Of a DNA stretch of 64,000 bases, positions 1-8,301 are shown piece by piece. Where the stretch lies: contig NZ_CP031124.1 in NCBI RefSeq assembly GCF_003339525.1, forward strand, positions 1,116,001 through 1,180,000, given 5' to 3'. The position numbers were made by a program, and so were the translations under genes. Under the pieces are notes generated by a model that was not told where the DNA came from, made no database searches, and saw only the letters and a program-made list of their open reading frames with translations. The first letter of the stretch is position 1. Every line of letters starts with the position of its first letter. The stretch is from Ephemeroptericola cinctiostellae (GTDB taxonomy: Bacteria; Pseudomonadota; Gammaproteobacteria; Burkholderiales; Burkholderiaceae).

Positions 1-336
1 ATCGCTGAAGTGGCGAAATCTAAAGGCAACTGGGGTGCGGTTCCTCCAGGCACGCGTAAATCAACTTACGCCAACCCTGAATACCAAAAAGCAGCACCAT
101 TCGCCTCTTTCGTGATTGATGCGTTGAATAAAGTGGATCCTGCACATGCAACGGCTCAACCAGTACCTTATGTGGGTGTTCAGTATGTGGGCATTCCTGA
201 GTTCCAAGCGATCGGTACACAAGTGGGTCAATCCATTTCAGGCGCATTGGCTGGCAAAATGTCAGTGGATGATGCTTTGAATGCAGGTAACGAAGCAGCG
301 AAAAAAGCAGTTGAACAAGGCGGCTACTTGAAATAA
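1..336 (+). CDS. Polyol ABC transporter substrate-binding protein, C-terminal part
   Basis: The frame is open from the first base, so the gene starts left of the window; 111 codons remain before the TAA. The segment (KSTYANPEYQKAAPFASF, then a C-terminal stretch with GTQVGQSISGALAGKMSVDDAL) has the style of the last third of family-1 extracellular sugar/polyol binding proteins, whose C-terminus carries a conserved helix with 'A..G..s.ddAL'. It heads a run of genes encoding two permeases and an ATPase, so it should be the periplasmic ligand receptor of that importer. A hairpin 17 bases after the stop separates it from the permeases, as often found where the binding protein is made in excess. 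The ligand is inferred as a sugar alcohol from the downstream dehydrogenases. Confidence 0.85.
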   Translation: MAEVAKSKGNWGAVPPGTRKSTYANPEYQKAAPFASFVIDALNKVDPAHATAQPVPYVGVQYVGIPEFQAIGTQVGQSISGALAGKMSVDDALNAGNEAAKKAVEQGGYLK

Positions 337-352
337 TCAATCGTCATCTCGA

Positions 353-385
353 TGCAACCGTTCTCGCTTAGGCGAGGTGGTTGCA
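353..385 (+). terminator. Intercistronic hairpin after the binding-protein gene
   Basis: TGCAACC (353-359) pairs with GGTTGCA (379-385), and inside it CTCGC (363-367) pairs with GCGAG (372-376) around a TTAG loop. No T-run follows, so it is more likely a 3'-end stabiliser or partial attenuator between binding protein and permeases than a full terminator. Confidence 0.5.
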
Positions 386-526
386 GGGAAATGCTGATGG
401 TGAGGTGAATCGGGGGATCTAACTCACTTGATTGCTCAAGCAACAACAATTATCACGCACACAATTTAGTTGAATAAAAGCAAAAATCAATATGATAAGC
501 TTTTTGACAACGCCCTTTAATGGTTC

Positions 527-585
527 GAAGCGCGGTCACAAGTTTCTTTGTCTCCGGTAACCCAGTGCCGCGCTTCTCTTTTTAT
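527..585 (+). terminator. Attenuator-like hairpin before the first permease gene
   Basis: GAAGCGCGG (527-535) and CCGCGCTTC (568-576) are perfect 9-base inverted arms with a 32-base loop, followed directly by TCTTTTTAT. The GC-rich stem plus T-run resembles an intrinsic terminator and sits about 20 bases before the Shine-Dalgarno of the permease at 602. The long loop weakens the case. Confidence 0.4.
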
Positions 586-601
586 AAGAAAGGAGAATGC
601 C

Positions 602-1504
602 ATGTCAGCTTCAATCAGTACCTCAAGTTCAAAGAAAAGCAATCCCAAGTTGTTGCTTGCACAGCTCATGCTAACGCCAGCAGTGGCGATGCTGTTCATT
701 TGGATGGTGGTGCCATTGGTGATGACGTTGTATTACTCTCTGCTCAATTTCAATCTGTTGAGCGCGGATACGACATCATTCGCATGGTTTAATAATTTTA
801 AGTACCTCGTTAAAGACGCCGATTTTTGGGTCTCAATTTGGAACTCCATCTTGATGATTGGTACCGTGTTGCTGTTATCGGTGGTGCTGGGTTCACTGTT
901 GGCGTGGTTGTATGATCAAGATTTCAAAGGTCGTAACATTGCCCGTTTGTTCGTGATTGCACCGTTTTTTGTCATGCCAACGGTGAGTGCATTGTTGTGG
1001 AAAAACATGATGTTTCATCCTGTGTACGGTGTTTTCGCAGCGATTTCACATTTCTTTGGTTTGCCTGCAATCGATTGGTTCAAAGACTATCCAATGCTGT
1101 CCATCATCATCATCATGACATGGGAGTGGATGCCTTTTGCCTTCTTGATTTTATTGACGTCGATTCAATCGGTGGATTCGGAGCAAAAAGAAGCAGCAAA
1201 GCTTGATGGTGCGAAACCTTGGCATATTTTCTGGTTCATCATCATCCCACATTTGAAACGTTCGATTTCTGTGGTGGTCATGATTGAAGCGATTTTCTTG
1301 TTGAGTGCATTTGCTGAAATTCACATCACCACGGGTGGTGGCCCAGGTAATGCAACGACCAACTTGACATATTTCGTTTTCTTGCGTGGTTTGGCTCAGT
1401 TTGACATTGGCTTGGCTTCAGCGGGTGGCGTGATTGCAGTGATTTTGGCCAACATCGTGTCGTTCTTCTTGATTCGCACGGCCTCTAAAAATTTAGAAGC
1501 TTAA
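602..1504 (+). CDS. Polyol ABC transporter permease 1 (SmoF/MalF-like)
   Basis: A 300-residue inner-membrane permease of the MalF-type carbohydrate ABC family. The start at 602 is preceded by AAGGAGAATGCC, a strong ribosome-binding site; an upstream in-frame codon at 548 has none. Hydrophobic segments lie near residues 20-45, 75-105, 110-140, 160-185, 205-230 and 265-295, giving six membrane spans. The EAA loop that docks on the ATPase is visible as EAAKLDGAKPWHIFWFIIIP around residues 195-215. It is followed 10 bases later by the second permease, so the two are translated together and should form the heterodimeric channel with the ATPase at 3075. Similarity is to mannitol/sorbitol-type permeases (SmoF, MtlF); the exact substrate is inferred. 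Confidence 0.9.
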   Translation: MSASISTSSSKKSNPKLLLAQLMLTPAVAMLFIWMVVPLVMTLYYSLLNFNLLSADTTSFAWFNNFKYLVKDADFWVSIWNSILMIGTVLLLSVVLGSLLAWLYDQDFKGRNIARLFVIAPFFVMPTVSALLWKNMMFHPVYGVFAAISHFFGLPAIDWFKDYPMLSIIIIMTWEWMPFAFLILLTSIQSVDSEQKEAAKLDGAKPWHIFWFIIIPHLKRSISVVVMIEAIFLLSAFAEIHITTGGGPGNATTNLTYFVFLRGLAQFDIGLASAGGVIAVILANIVSFFLIRTASKNLEA

Positions 1505-1514
1505 GGAGCACACC

Positions 1515-2336
1515 ATGAAAAATTCAAAATTTCAAACCCTGATGATCACGATTTTTGGTTGGGCGATTGCTTTAATCGTGTTTTTCCCAATTTTCTGGAT
1601 GTTTTTAACCAGTTTCAAAACCGAAGAAATGGCAATTTCTTCACCGCCATTGCTCTTTTTCTCGCCAACATTGGATGGTTATCACGAGATCATGTCGCGT
1701 GTGAATTATATGCATCACATGGGTAATTCGATATTGATTGCTTTTGGTGCCACACTGTTGTCGATTCTGATTTCAGTGCCTGCAGCGTACTCAATGGCTC
1801 TGTATCCGACCCGCCGCACACAAGATATTTTGTTGTGGATGATGTCGACCAAAATGATGCCTTCAGTCAGTGTGTTGTTGCCGATTTATGTGGTGTTTCA
1901 AAAATTCAGTTGGTTGGACAATGCCGCTGCGATGATTGTGGTGTATACGCTGATGAATTTGCCGATCACTGTGTGGCTGATTTACTCGTACTTCAAAGAT
2001 TTACCGACAGAAGTGTTGGAAGCAGGGCGTTTGGATGGCATGACGTTGGCACAAGAAATCCGTTACTTGATTTTGCCGATGAGTTTGCCCGGTTTGGCTT
2101 CAACTGCTTTGCTGAGCATCATCTTGTGTTGGAATGAAGCGTTTTGGAGTTTGAACTTGACCACCACCAATGCCGCACCATTGACTCAGTTGATTGCAAC
2201 ATTCTCTTCACCAGAAGGTTTGTTTTGGGCAAAATTATCAGCGGCTTCGGTTTTATCTGTTGCGCCGATCATGGTGTTGGGTTGGTTCAGTCAGAAACAA
2301 TTGGTGCGTGGTTTGACGTTTGGTGCAGTGAAATAA
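1515..2336 (+). CDS. Polyol ABC transporter permease 2 (SmoG/MalG-like)
   Basis: A 273-residue inner-membrane permease of the MalG type, starting at an ATG with AAGGAG 8 bases upstream and only 10 bases after the first permease stop. The N-terminal span (ITIFGWAIALIVFFPIFWMFLTSFK) and the phrase PPLLFFSPTLDGYHEI are typical of MalG-type permeases. The EAA loop reads EAGRLDGMTLAQEIRYLILP near residues 170-190. With the preceding permease it should form the transmembrane channel for the polyol importer. It is followed by a HAD hydrolase 16 bases later, so the operon continues. Confidence 0.9.
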   Translation: MKNSKFQTLMITIFGWAIALIVFFPIFWMFLTSFKTEEMAISSPPLLFFSPTLDGYHEIMSRVNYMHHMGNSILIAFGATLLSILISVPAAYSMALYPTRRTQDILLWMMSTKMMPSVSVLLPIYVVFQKFSWLDNAAAMIVVYTLMNLPITVWLIYSYFKDLPTEVLEAGRLDGMTLAQEIRYLILPMSLPGLASTALLSIILCWNEAFWSLNLTTTNAAPLTQLIATFSSPEGLFWAKLSAASVLSVAPIMVLGWFSQKQLVRGLTFGAVK

Positions 2337-2352
2337 AGTGGAATGAGGTGAT

Positions 2353-3033
2353 GTGAGGATGGCTGGCTATACGACTTTAATCAGTGATTGTGATGGCGTT
2401 TTAATCGACAGTGAGGTCGTGGCGCATGAGGTGTTGGTGCGGGAAACGCAAGCGGTGTTTTCAAATGTGAATTGCAATGCTTTTTTGATCAGTTCGTTTG
2501 GTCAAAAAACAGAGGAGTTGGTGCGACAAGTCGCTCAATTCTCTGGGCGATCGATTCCAGACGATTTTTTGAAGCACTTGCGTACCGTCACCGATGCCGC
2601 CATCGAGCAGCACGCTTTTCCCGTCAAACATGTTGAAATTTTGGTAAATCACCCACGGCTTAAAGCCGTGGCGTCCAACAGCGGTATGGCACGCATTGTT
2701 TCAGCGATCAGTAAAGTGGGTTTGGATGCACGATCAGATGTCAAAATCTTGAGTGCTGATCAAGTCAAGCAGCCCAAGCCAGCACCTGATTTATATTTGC
2801 TGGCCGCACATGAAATGGGCTTAGAACCTGCCGAGTGTGTGGTGATTGAAGACAGCACTTCTGGCGTTTTGGCCGCATTGGCAGCAGGCATGGGGGTGAT
2901 TGGTTTCGTGGGTGGTCTGCACATTCCCATGCATCATGCGGCAGATTTACGGGAGATGGGGGTTTTGACGGTATTTGATTCGATGCAATACCTCCCTCAA
3001 GTTCTCAGTCGCAGCGTCGGCTGGGGCAATTGA
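2353..3033 (+). CDS. HAD-superfamily hydrolase (probable sugar/polyol phosphatase)
   Basis: A 226-residue cytoplasmic HAD hydrolase of the beta-phosphoglucomutase/phosphatase subfamily. Motif I reads DCDGVLIDSE near residues 12-21, with the two catalytic aspartates. The motif III lysine is in QVKQPKPAPDLY, and motif IV is VIEDSTSGVLAALAAGM. Start choice is uncertain: GTG at 2353 with GAGG upstream, or ATG at 2359. It lies between the permeases and the ATPase, so it is co-transcribed with transport. Known polyol loci of this kind usually carry a kinase; here a phosphatase-like enzyme takes the place, perhaps removing phosphate from a toxic sugar phosphate or from a phosphorylated substrate. 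That role is inference. Confidence 0.85.
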   Translation: MRMAGYTTLISDCDGVLIDSEVVAHEVLVRETQAVFSNVNCNAFLISSFGQKTEELVRQVAQFSGRSIPDDFLKHLRTVTDAAIEQHAFPVKHVEILVNHPRLKAVASNSGMARIVSAISKVGLDARSDVKILSADQVKQPKPAPDLYLLAAHEMGLEPAECVVIEDSTSGVLAALAAGMGVIGFVGGLHIPMHHAADLREMGVLTVFDSMQYLPQVLSRSVGWGN

Positions 3034-3074
3034 AAATAATTTGTTCCTCACAATTAGACTATTGGAGACATGAA

Positions 3075-4193
3075 ATGGCAACAGTACAACTCAAAGGCAT
3101 TGCAAAAAAATACACGGAAAATTATGCCGTGAAAGGTGTCGATATTGACATCAAAGACGGTGAGTTCATCGTGCTTGTTGGACCTTCCGGTTGCGGGAAA
3201 ACCACCACATTGCGCATGATTGCAGGTCTGGAAGAAATCAGTGAAGGTCAATTGGTCATTGATGGCAAAGCCGCGAATGACTTATCACCTGCTGAACGTG
3301 GCATTGCGATGGTGTTTCAATCGTATGCACTGTACCCGCACATGAGCGTGGAAGAGAATTTAAATTTTGGCTTGCGCTTACAGGGCGTGCCTAAAGCGGA
3401 GATTGATGCTGCGGTCAACAATGCAGCAGAAATTTTGCACATCAAACATTTGCTTGACCGAAAACCAAAAGCCTTGTCTGGTGGTCAACGCCAACGTGTG
3501 GCCATCGGTCGTGCGATCACACGCAAACCAAAAGTTTTCTTGTTTGATGAACCATTGTCAAACTTGGATGCATCGTTGCGTGTGCAAATGCGGATTGAAT
3601 TTGCACGCTTGCACCAAGACCTTGGTGCAACCATGATTTATGTGACCCATGATCAAATTGAAGCGATGACATTGGCTGATCGCATTGTGGTCTTCTCTGA
3701 AGGCCGTGTGGAACAAATTGGCACGCCGCTGCAACTGTATCATCAACCAAACAACTTGTTTGTGGCTGGTTTCATTGGCTCGCCCAAAATGAACCTTGTG
3801 CCTGTGCAAGTGGAATCCGCCGATGCTCAATTTGCCGTGGTGCGCATGACCGATGGTTCATCGATCAAGGTCGCGTGTGATGGCCGTCAACAGCTTAAAG
3901 CGGGTGAAAAAGCCACCTTAGGTATTCGTCCTGAGCATTTGAGCGTACAATCCTCCGACCAAGGTTTTGGTGTTACCGTGACCTTATGCGAACAAATGGG
4001 TGACTCGACCATGGTGTACGCGCAACTGGCTGGGTTTGATAAACCCGTTGTGATCCGTGTTGCAGACGTATTCCGTGCAGAGCAAAATCATACATTACGC
4101 ATCGGTATAAACCCTGAGTTGGCTTATTTGTTCGACTCAAGCGGTAAGGCGGTTCCACGCCATTTGCAAGAGATACACGCCCAGTACGTCTAA
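3075..4193 (+). CDS. Polyol ABC transporter ATP-binding protein (SmoK/MalK-like)
   Basis: A 372-residue ATPase of the MalK/UgpC type. Walker A is GPSGCGKTT, the Q-loop is in MVFQSYALYPHM, the ABC signature LSGGQRQR, Walker B VFLFDEPLSNLDA, and the switch histidine is in YVTHDQIEA. The C-terminal third (about residues 240-372) is the TOBE/regulatory domain usual in this subfamily. The start at 3075 has GGAG 7 bases upstream and gives the family's normal N-terminus (MATVQLKGIAKKY); an in-frame ATG at 3030 would add 15 unrelated residues. It energises the two permeases encoded at 602 and 1515. Confidence 0.95.
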   Translation: MATVQLKGIAKKYTENYAVKGVDIDIKDGEFIVLVGPSGCGKTTTLRMIAGLEEISEGQLVIDGKAANDLSPAERGIAMVFQSYALYPHMSVEENLNFGLRLQGVPKAEIDAAVNNAAEILHIKHLLDRKPKALSGGQRQRVAIGRAITRKPKVFLFDEPLSNLDASLRVQMRIEFARLHQDLGATMIYVTHDQIEAMTLADRIVVFSEGRVEQIGTPLQLYHQPNNLFVAGFIGSPKMNLVPVQVESADAQFAVVRMTDGSSIKVACDGRQQLKAGEKATLGIRPEHLSVQSSDQGFGVTVTLCEQMGDSTMVYAQLAGFDKPVVIRVADVFRAEQNHTLRIGINPELAYLFDSSGKAVPRHLQEIHAQYV

Positions 4194-4198
4194 GTGAC

Positions 4199-4256
4199 GT
4201 TCTGACGTGAGTCAAATGGATTGACCAACAGAAAGAAATCGATCACACGTCAGAAC
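4199..4256. promoter_or_regulatory. Inverted repeat upstream of the SorC-type regulator
   Basis: GTTCTGACGTG (4199-4209) and CACGTCAGAAC (4246-4256) are perfect 11-base inverted copies, separated by 36 bases. The downstream arm ends 5 bases before the regulator's start codon. Two half-sites about four helical turns apart fit DNA looping by an oligomeric SorC-family repressor, so autoregulation is plausible. A long-loop hairpin is the alternative. Confidence 0.5.
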
Positions 4257-4261
4257 ATACT

Positions 4262-5206
4262 ATGGATGAAAAATTGGAATTACAAGCAAAAATTGCATGG
4301 TTGTATTACATCGGTAATGTGACCCAGCAAGACATTGCGAAACAACTGAGTTTATCGCGCCCAACGGTACAACGCATGCTCAGCCTTGCCCTGGAAAATG
4401 GCGTGGTGCAGGTCAAGATCGACCACACCATTGCCTCATCCATGGATTTGGCTGAGCGCTTGAAAAAGAAATTTAAGTTGAGCGAATGCGAAGTGGCCCC
4501 TGTCGAAGAGGCGACTGCGAGCCAAATTGATAAAGCCATTGCCGTCACTGGTGGACGTTTTTTAGAACAGGTGTTGCGCCGTTCAAAAATCAGTGGTGTT
4601 GCATTGGGCACAGGTCGTGCAGTGCGTGGGATTTGCCATGAAGTGTCGCGCCACCATTTGGATGATTTTAAAGTGGTGTCATTGGCGGGGACTGTGGTGC
4701 TCGATGGCTCATTTAATCGCTACGATGCCAGCTTGAGTTTGGCGGATAAAACGGATGGTAAATATTACATCTTGTCGATCCCATTGTTTGCAGAGAGCTT
4801 GGAAGACCGCGATTACTGGTACAGCACACGCACCTATCGGCGTCAACTGGGCTGTTACACCGATTGCCAAGTGGCCTTGATTGGGGTGGGCTGGCTGGGT
4901 GAGAAGTGCCCATTGGTTGAAGATGGTTTCATCACCACCGACGTGATGTATGAGTTGCTGCGCAAAGGCGCTGTCGGCGATGTGCTGGGCTGGGTGTTCG
5001 ATGAACAAGGGCTGGTCATTAAGCATCCCGTCAACGAATGTGTGACCAGTTTCACCCAAGGGGTTTTGTTACAGCGCCCTGTGATCGGTGTGGCGGGTGG
5101 TGTACGTAAACACCGTGCCATTTTAGCTGCACTCCGAGGCGGCTGGTTAAAGGGGCTGATCACGGATCAGCAGACCGCAGAGTTTTTATTATCACAGGCT
5201 GATTAG
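4262..5206 (+). CDS. SorC/DeoR-type sugar-binding transcriptional regulator
   Basis: A 314-residue regulator. The N-terminal helix-turn-helix is at about residues 10-50 (YYIGNVTQQDIAKQLSLSRPTVQRML), followed from about 60 to 312 by the SorC-type sugar-binding domain, with VALGTGRAVRGI and VALIGVGW as its glycine-containing effector-site strands. This is the family that controls sorbitol, deoxyribonucleoside and related operons in response to a phosphorylated sugar. It sits between the transporter and the dehydrogenase genes, 68 bases after the ATPase, so it likely controls the whole locus. The inverted repeat just upstream is a candidate operator. Confidence 0.9.
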   Translation: MDEKLELQAKIAWLYYIGNVTQQDIAKQLSLSRPTVQRMLSLALENGVVQVKIDHTIASSMDLAERLKKKFKLSECEVAPVEEATASQIDKAIAVTGGRFLEQVLRRSKISGVALGTGRAVRGICHEVSRHHLDDFKVVSLAGTVVLDGSFNRYDASLSLADKTDGKYYILSIPLFAESLEDRDYWYSTRTYRRQLGCYTDCQVALIGVGWLGEKCPLVEDGFITTDVMYELLRKGAVGDVLGWVFDEQGLVIKHPVNECVTSFTQGVLLQRPVIGVAGGVRKHRAILAALRGGWLKGLITDQQTAEFLLSQAD

Positions 5207-5216
5207 GGCTTCCACG

Positions 5217-5247
5217 AAGACCCTCAGCCACAAGAGAAGAGGGTCTT
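5217..5247 (+). promoter_or_regulatory. Hairpin covering the ribosome-binding site of the arabinitol dehydrogenase gene
   Basis: AAGACCCTC (5217-5225) pairs perfectly with GAGGGTCTT (5239-5247), with a 13-base loop. The second arm contains the GAGGG that serves as Shine-Dalgarno for the start at 5251. Folded, the RNA would hide the ribosome-binding site; it could also lie at the 3' end of the regulator transcript. There is no T-run, so a terminator is unlikely. Confidence 0.5.
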
Positions 5248-5250
5248 ATC

Positions 5251-6639
5251 ATGACATTCAATCCAACTAGCAGAATCATGCTGCATTTGGGGCTGGGTTC
5301 TTTCCATCGCGCCCACCAAGCGGTTTATATTCAAAAACTGATCAATTCGGGTGACAGCAGCTGGGTTTTGGCGGGTGGGCACTTGCGTCCTGATATGGCT
5401 GAAGTGATTGATGCTTTAAAAAATCAAGGCCACTACACCCTAGAAACCATTTCACCATCAGGCGAACATCAGTATGAAGTGATTGATGCGATTCGCTACG
5501 TTGTGCCATACGAGCCTTCGCTTGCGGGTTTGGTTGAAATTGGATCGCATCCTGCGACAGGCATCATTTCATTCACCGTCACCGAGGCGGGTTACTATGT
5601 TGATGATAAAAATAATCTGGATTTGAGTTTTTCTGATTTGAAAGCCGACATTGACCGCGTGCGTGCAGGTGAGGTGGGGCAAACGATTTATGGCGCATTG
5701 GTGACGATTTTACGTGCACGCATCAACAGCGGCGCGGGCAAAGTGACTTTGCTCAATTGCGATAACCTGCGTCACAATGGTGAACGTTTTCGCACGGGTT
5801 TTTTGCAATTCATTGATTATATTGGTGATGCAGGGTTGCGGGCATGGGTGGAAGCCAACACCACCTGTCCAAATGACATGGTGGATCGGATCACGCCTCG
5901 TCCCACGGCTGAGGTGAAAGCACGTGTCAAAGCGGCGACGGGTCGGGACGATGATGCTGCATTGATGGGTGAGGATTTCTTGCAGTGGGTGATTGAAGAA
6001 AACTTTTGCGCAGGACGGCCCGCTTGGGAAAACGTCGGCGTAGAAATGGTGGCCTCCGTTTCCGCTCACGAAGAAGCCAAAATCCGCATCCTCAATGCAA
6101 CACACAGCTGCATCGCTTGGGCGGGGACTTTGAAAGGCTATCAATACATTCACGAAGGCACGCAAGACCCTGCGATACATTTGATGGCCTACAATTATGT
6201 GACCGACGATGTCATTCCTTGTCTGTCGCCGAGCCCGATTGATTTGGCAAAATATCGCAATGTGGTGCTGGAGCGTTTTGGCAATGAGGCGATCAGAGAC
6301 ACCAATCAGCGCGTGGCCATGGATGGCTTCTCGAAAATCCCAGGTTACATCGTACCAACATTCCGCGATTGCATTGCGCGAGAGGTTTCCTTTGATTCAG
6401 TTGCTGTTTTGCCCGCACTGTTTCTGGCCTTTTTGCAACGTTGGGACAAAGGTCAAGTCAGTTTTGAGTACCAAGATCAAGCAATGAACCCCGTTGTGGG
6501 TCATGCGATTTGTCAAGCAGCAGATCCTGTTGCCGCATTTTGTGCCGATGTGAACCTATGGGGTGGCTTGGCGGGCGATGAGCACATCGTCTCGGCCATT
6601 CGTCGTGCCATGACAAGCATTTCATTTTTAACGGCATAA
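5251..6639 (+). CDS. dalD: D-arabinitol 4-dehydrogenase (mannitol dehydrogenase family)
   Basis: A 462-residue NAD-dependent polyol dehydrogenase predicted to oxidise D-arabinitol to D-xylulose in the cytoplasm. The N-terminal LHLGLGSFHRAHQA carries the dinucleotide-binding motif of the long-chain mannitol dehydrogenase family. The central segments LLNCDNLRHNGERF and MVDRITPRPTAEV are hallmarks, the latter typical of DalD. The ILNATHSCIAWAG and DTNQRVAMDGFSKIPGYI stretches form the C-terminal domain with the catalytic lysine. The length matches Klebsiella DalD (about 455 residues), which I recall as closely similar throughout. The start has GAGGG 7 bases upstream, inside a hairpin. No xylulokinase gene is present in the window. 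Confidence 0.9.
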   Translation: MTFNPTSRIMLHLGLGSFHRAHQAVYIQKLINSGDSSWVLAGGHLRPDMAEVIDALKNQGHYTLETISPSGEHQYEVIDAIRYVVPYEPSLAGLVEIGSHPATGIISFTVTEAGYYVDDKNNLDLSFSDLKADIDRVRAGEVGQTIYGALVTILRARINSGAGKVTLLNCDNLRHNGERFRTGFLQFIDYIGDAGLRAWVEANTTCPNDMVDRITPRPTAEVKARVKAATGRDDDAALMGEDFLQWVIEENFCAGRPAWENVGVEMVASVSAHEEAKIRILNATHSCIAWAGTLKGYQYIHEGTQDPAIHLMAYNYVTDDVIPCLSPSPIDLAKYRNVVLERFGNEAIRDTNQRVAMDGFSKIPGYIVPTFRDCIAREVSFDSVAVLPALFLAFLQRWDKGQVSFEYQDQAMNPVVGHAICQAADPVAAFCADVNLWGGLAGDEHIVSAIRRAMTSISFLTA

Positions 6640-6661
6640 TTGTACAAAAAAGGTTTAAAAA

Positions 6662-7687
6662 ATGAAGCAATTGGTCATGCTGGCGCCCAAACATTTAACG
6701 GTGCGCGAAATTGATGTGCCTGAGCCCAAAGCGGGCGAAGTCAGGATTCGTGTGCGCCAAATTGGCATTTGTGGTTCTGACATTCATGTGTGGCATGGTA
6801 CGCATCCGTTTACTCCCTATCCTGTGGTGCAAGGGCATGAGTTTTGCGGGTACATTGATCAACTGGGTGAAGGGGTAAGCCATTTGGCAATTGGCGAATT
6901 GGTGACAGCCATGCCGCAAATTGTGTGCGGACATTGCCATGCTTGCCTTTCTGAGCAATTTCACATCTGCGAAAACCTCAAAGTCCGTGGTTTTCAAGCC
7001 GATGGTTGTGGGCAAGAGTTTTTTGTTACAGACGCAGAACGGATTGTGCCTTTGCCCGCACATTTCACGCTGGATCAAGGTGCGTTCATGGAGCCTGTCG
7101 CCGTCGCAGCACATGCGGTCTCGCGTCTGGGGGACATTGCTGGACAGAACATGGTGGTGATGGGGGCGGGTACGATTGGCAATCTCATTGCACAAGTGGC
7201 ACAGCGCATGGGGGCTAATGTATTGCTCACGGACATTCAAGATGCTCGACTTGAGCGGGCGCACGAATGCGGCATTCAACACACAGCCAATATGATGACC
7301 ACCTCGTTGGCCAATGCGGCAGCCGCTGCATTTGGTGACGCAGGTTTTGCGCTGGCGGTTGAAGCCGCAGGTGCACCACCTGCAATTCAAGCACTCATTC
7401 CTGCCATTCAAAAGGGCGGCACAATTTTAATTGTGGGTGTGTATGGTCGACCTGTTGAGTTGGACATGGCACGTGTGGGCGAACATGAATTGAATGTCAA
7501 AGGTTCGATGATGTATTGGCGTGACGATTGGCTCCATGCCAAGGATTTGTTGGATCAAGGCTTGCACATTCAACCGTTGATTGATGCAAAGTATCCTTTA
7601 TCTGAATGGGTTGATGCTTACCGCCATATTGATGACAATCCGCAGGCAGTGATGAAGTTGATGGTGAATGTGGGCATGGATGGATGA
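6662..7687 (+). CDS. Zinc-dependent polyol/alcohol dehydrogenase (sorbitol dehydrogenase-like)
   Basis: A 341-residue medium-chain dehydrogenase. The catalytic zinc cysteine is in GICGSDIHVWHG and the conserved glutamate in GHEFCGY. The structural zinc lobe has four cysteines in CGHCHACLSEQFHIC (residues about 89-103). The Rossmann fold starts at VMGAGTIGNLIAQ. This architecture fits L-iditol/sorbitol 2-dehydrogenase, threonine dehydrogenase and related enzymes. It follows dalD by 22 bases and ends at a strong terminator, so it is the last gene of the polyol locus and probably oxidises a second polyol. The ribosome-binding site is weak. Specificity cannot be read from sequence. Confidence 0.88.
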   Translation: MKQLVMLAPKHLTVREIDVPEPKAGEVRIRVRQIGICGSDIHVWHGTHPFTPYPVVQGHEFCGYIDQLGEGVSHLAIGELVTAMPQIVCGHCHACLSEQFHICENLKVRGFQADGCGQEFFVTDAERIVPLPAHFTLDQGAFMEPVAVAAHAVSRLGDIAGQNMVVMGAGTIGNLIAQVAQRMGANVLLTDIQDARLERAHECGIQHTANMMTTSLANAAAAAFGDAGFALAVEAAGAPPAIQALIPAIQKGGTILIVGVYGRPVELDMARVGEHELNVKGSMMYWRDDWLHAKDLLDQGLHIQPLIDAKYPLSEWVDAYRHIDDNPQAVMKLMVNVGMDG

Positions 7688-7746
7688 TTAAATGGTTAAT
7701 GACGTCATTGTTTAACTTTTTTGATTGTTAATTGCACCATCTTGAT

Positions 7747-7785
7747 AAAAAGCACTGTTTTTATAACGGTGCTTTTTTTATTTTT
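7747..7785 (+). terminator. Intrinsic terminator of the polyol locus
   Basis: AAAAAGCACTGTT pairs with AACGGTGCTTTTT (one T-G wobble) around a five-base loop and is followed by TTATTTTTG. It closes the polyol operon. Confidence 0.85.
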
Positions 7786-8301
7786 GTTTTGAATGGCTTC
7801 ATTAAAAACATTCAAAACACATCAATGACTGTGTAGGTTGTGCATTTAAGTGATGCAGGGTGGGGTGAAGAAGGTCAACGGGTAAGCTGAACGGGGAGAA
7901 ATAAGCCACCCTTATCTGAACATTCCATTGCATTTGTTCTGCATTCTTTTGCATTTTTGGGCAAAAAAATGAGGTTTTTATGAGGTTTTTCAATCCAAGC
8001 CTATTTTCTAATTTTACTTTCTAATGTCAAAAATTGGTGTTAGGATATTAAAATAATAATTAATAATTTTTTAAGATTTTTCATTTTTCATAACGATAAA
8101 TGCCATCTAACTCCCATTTGGAGTCCCTTTCGAAGTTGTTTTTTCTGACTTTGTTTTCAGTAAATGTTTGACGTTATTTTTACCTGTCTTTAAGCGCTTG
8201 TACTCATGCCTTGGCATGATCGTGCGATGGCTTATTGAGGTAAAAGTGTTGACCTGTTGTTGTTTTTGTAATGAGTGTACGCATAACGTGAGGAGTGCAT
8301 C
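7786..8301. other. AT-rich gene-free leader before the 1626-residue gene
   Basis: About 500 bases without a supportable gene. The stretch near 8030-8090 is very AT-rich, unlike the flanking genes. A TTGACC at 8249-8254 is a possible -35 element, but no convincing -10 lies at proper spacing. The long AT-rich gap suggests a separately regulated or acquired unit. Confidence 0.5.

Noticed and set aside
522..535. GGTTCGA as the T-loop of a tRNA
   Set aside because: No acceptor or anticodon arms fit around it; it belongs to the hairpin before the permease gene.
6695..7411. Minus-strand open frame (238 codons) opposite the zinc dehydrogenase
   Set aside because: It is Cys/His/Arg-rich, fully antisense to a clear enzyme gene, and without a plausible start.
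7802..7993. Small minus-strand frame in the gap before the 1626-residue gene
   Set aside because: No ribosome-binding site and low-complexity translation in AT-rich spacer.
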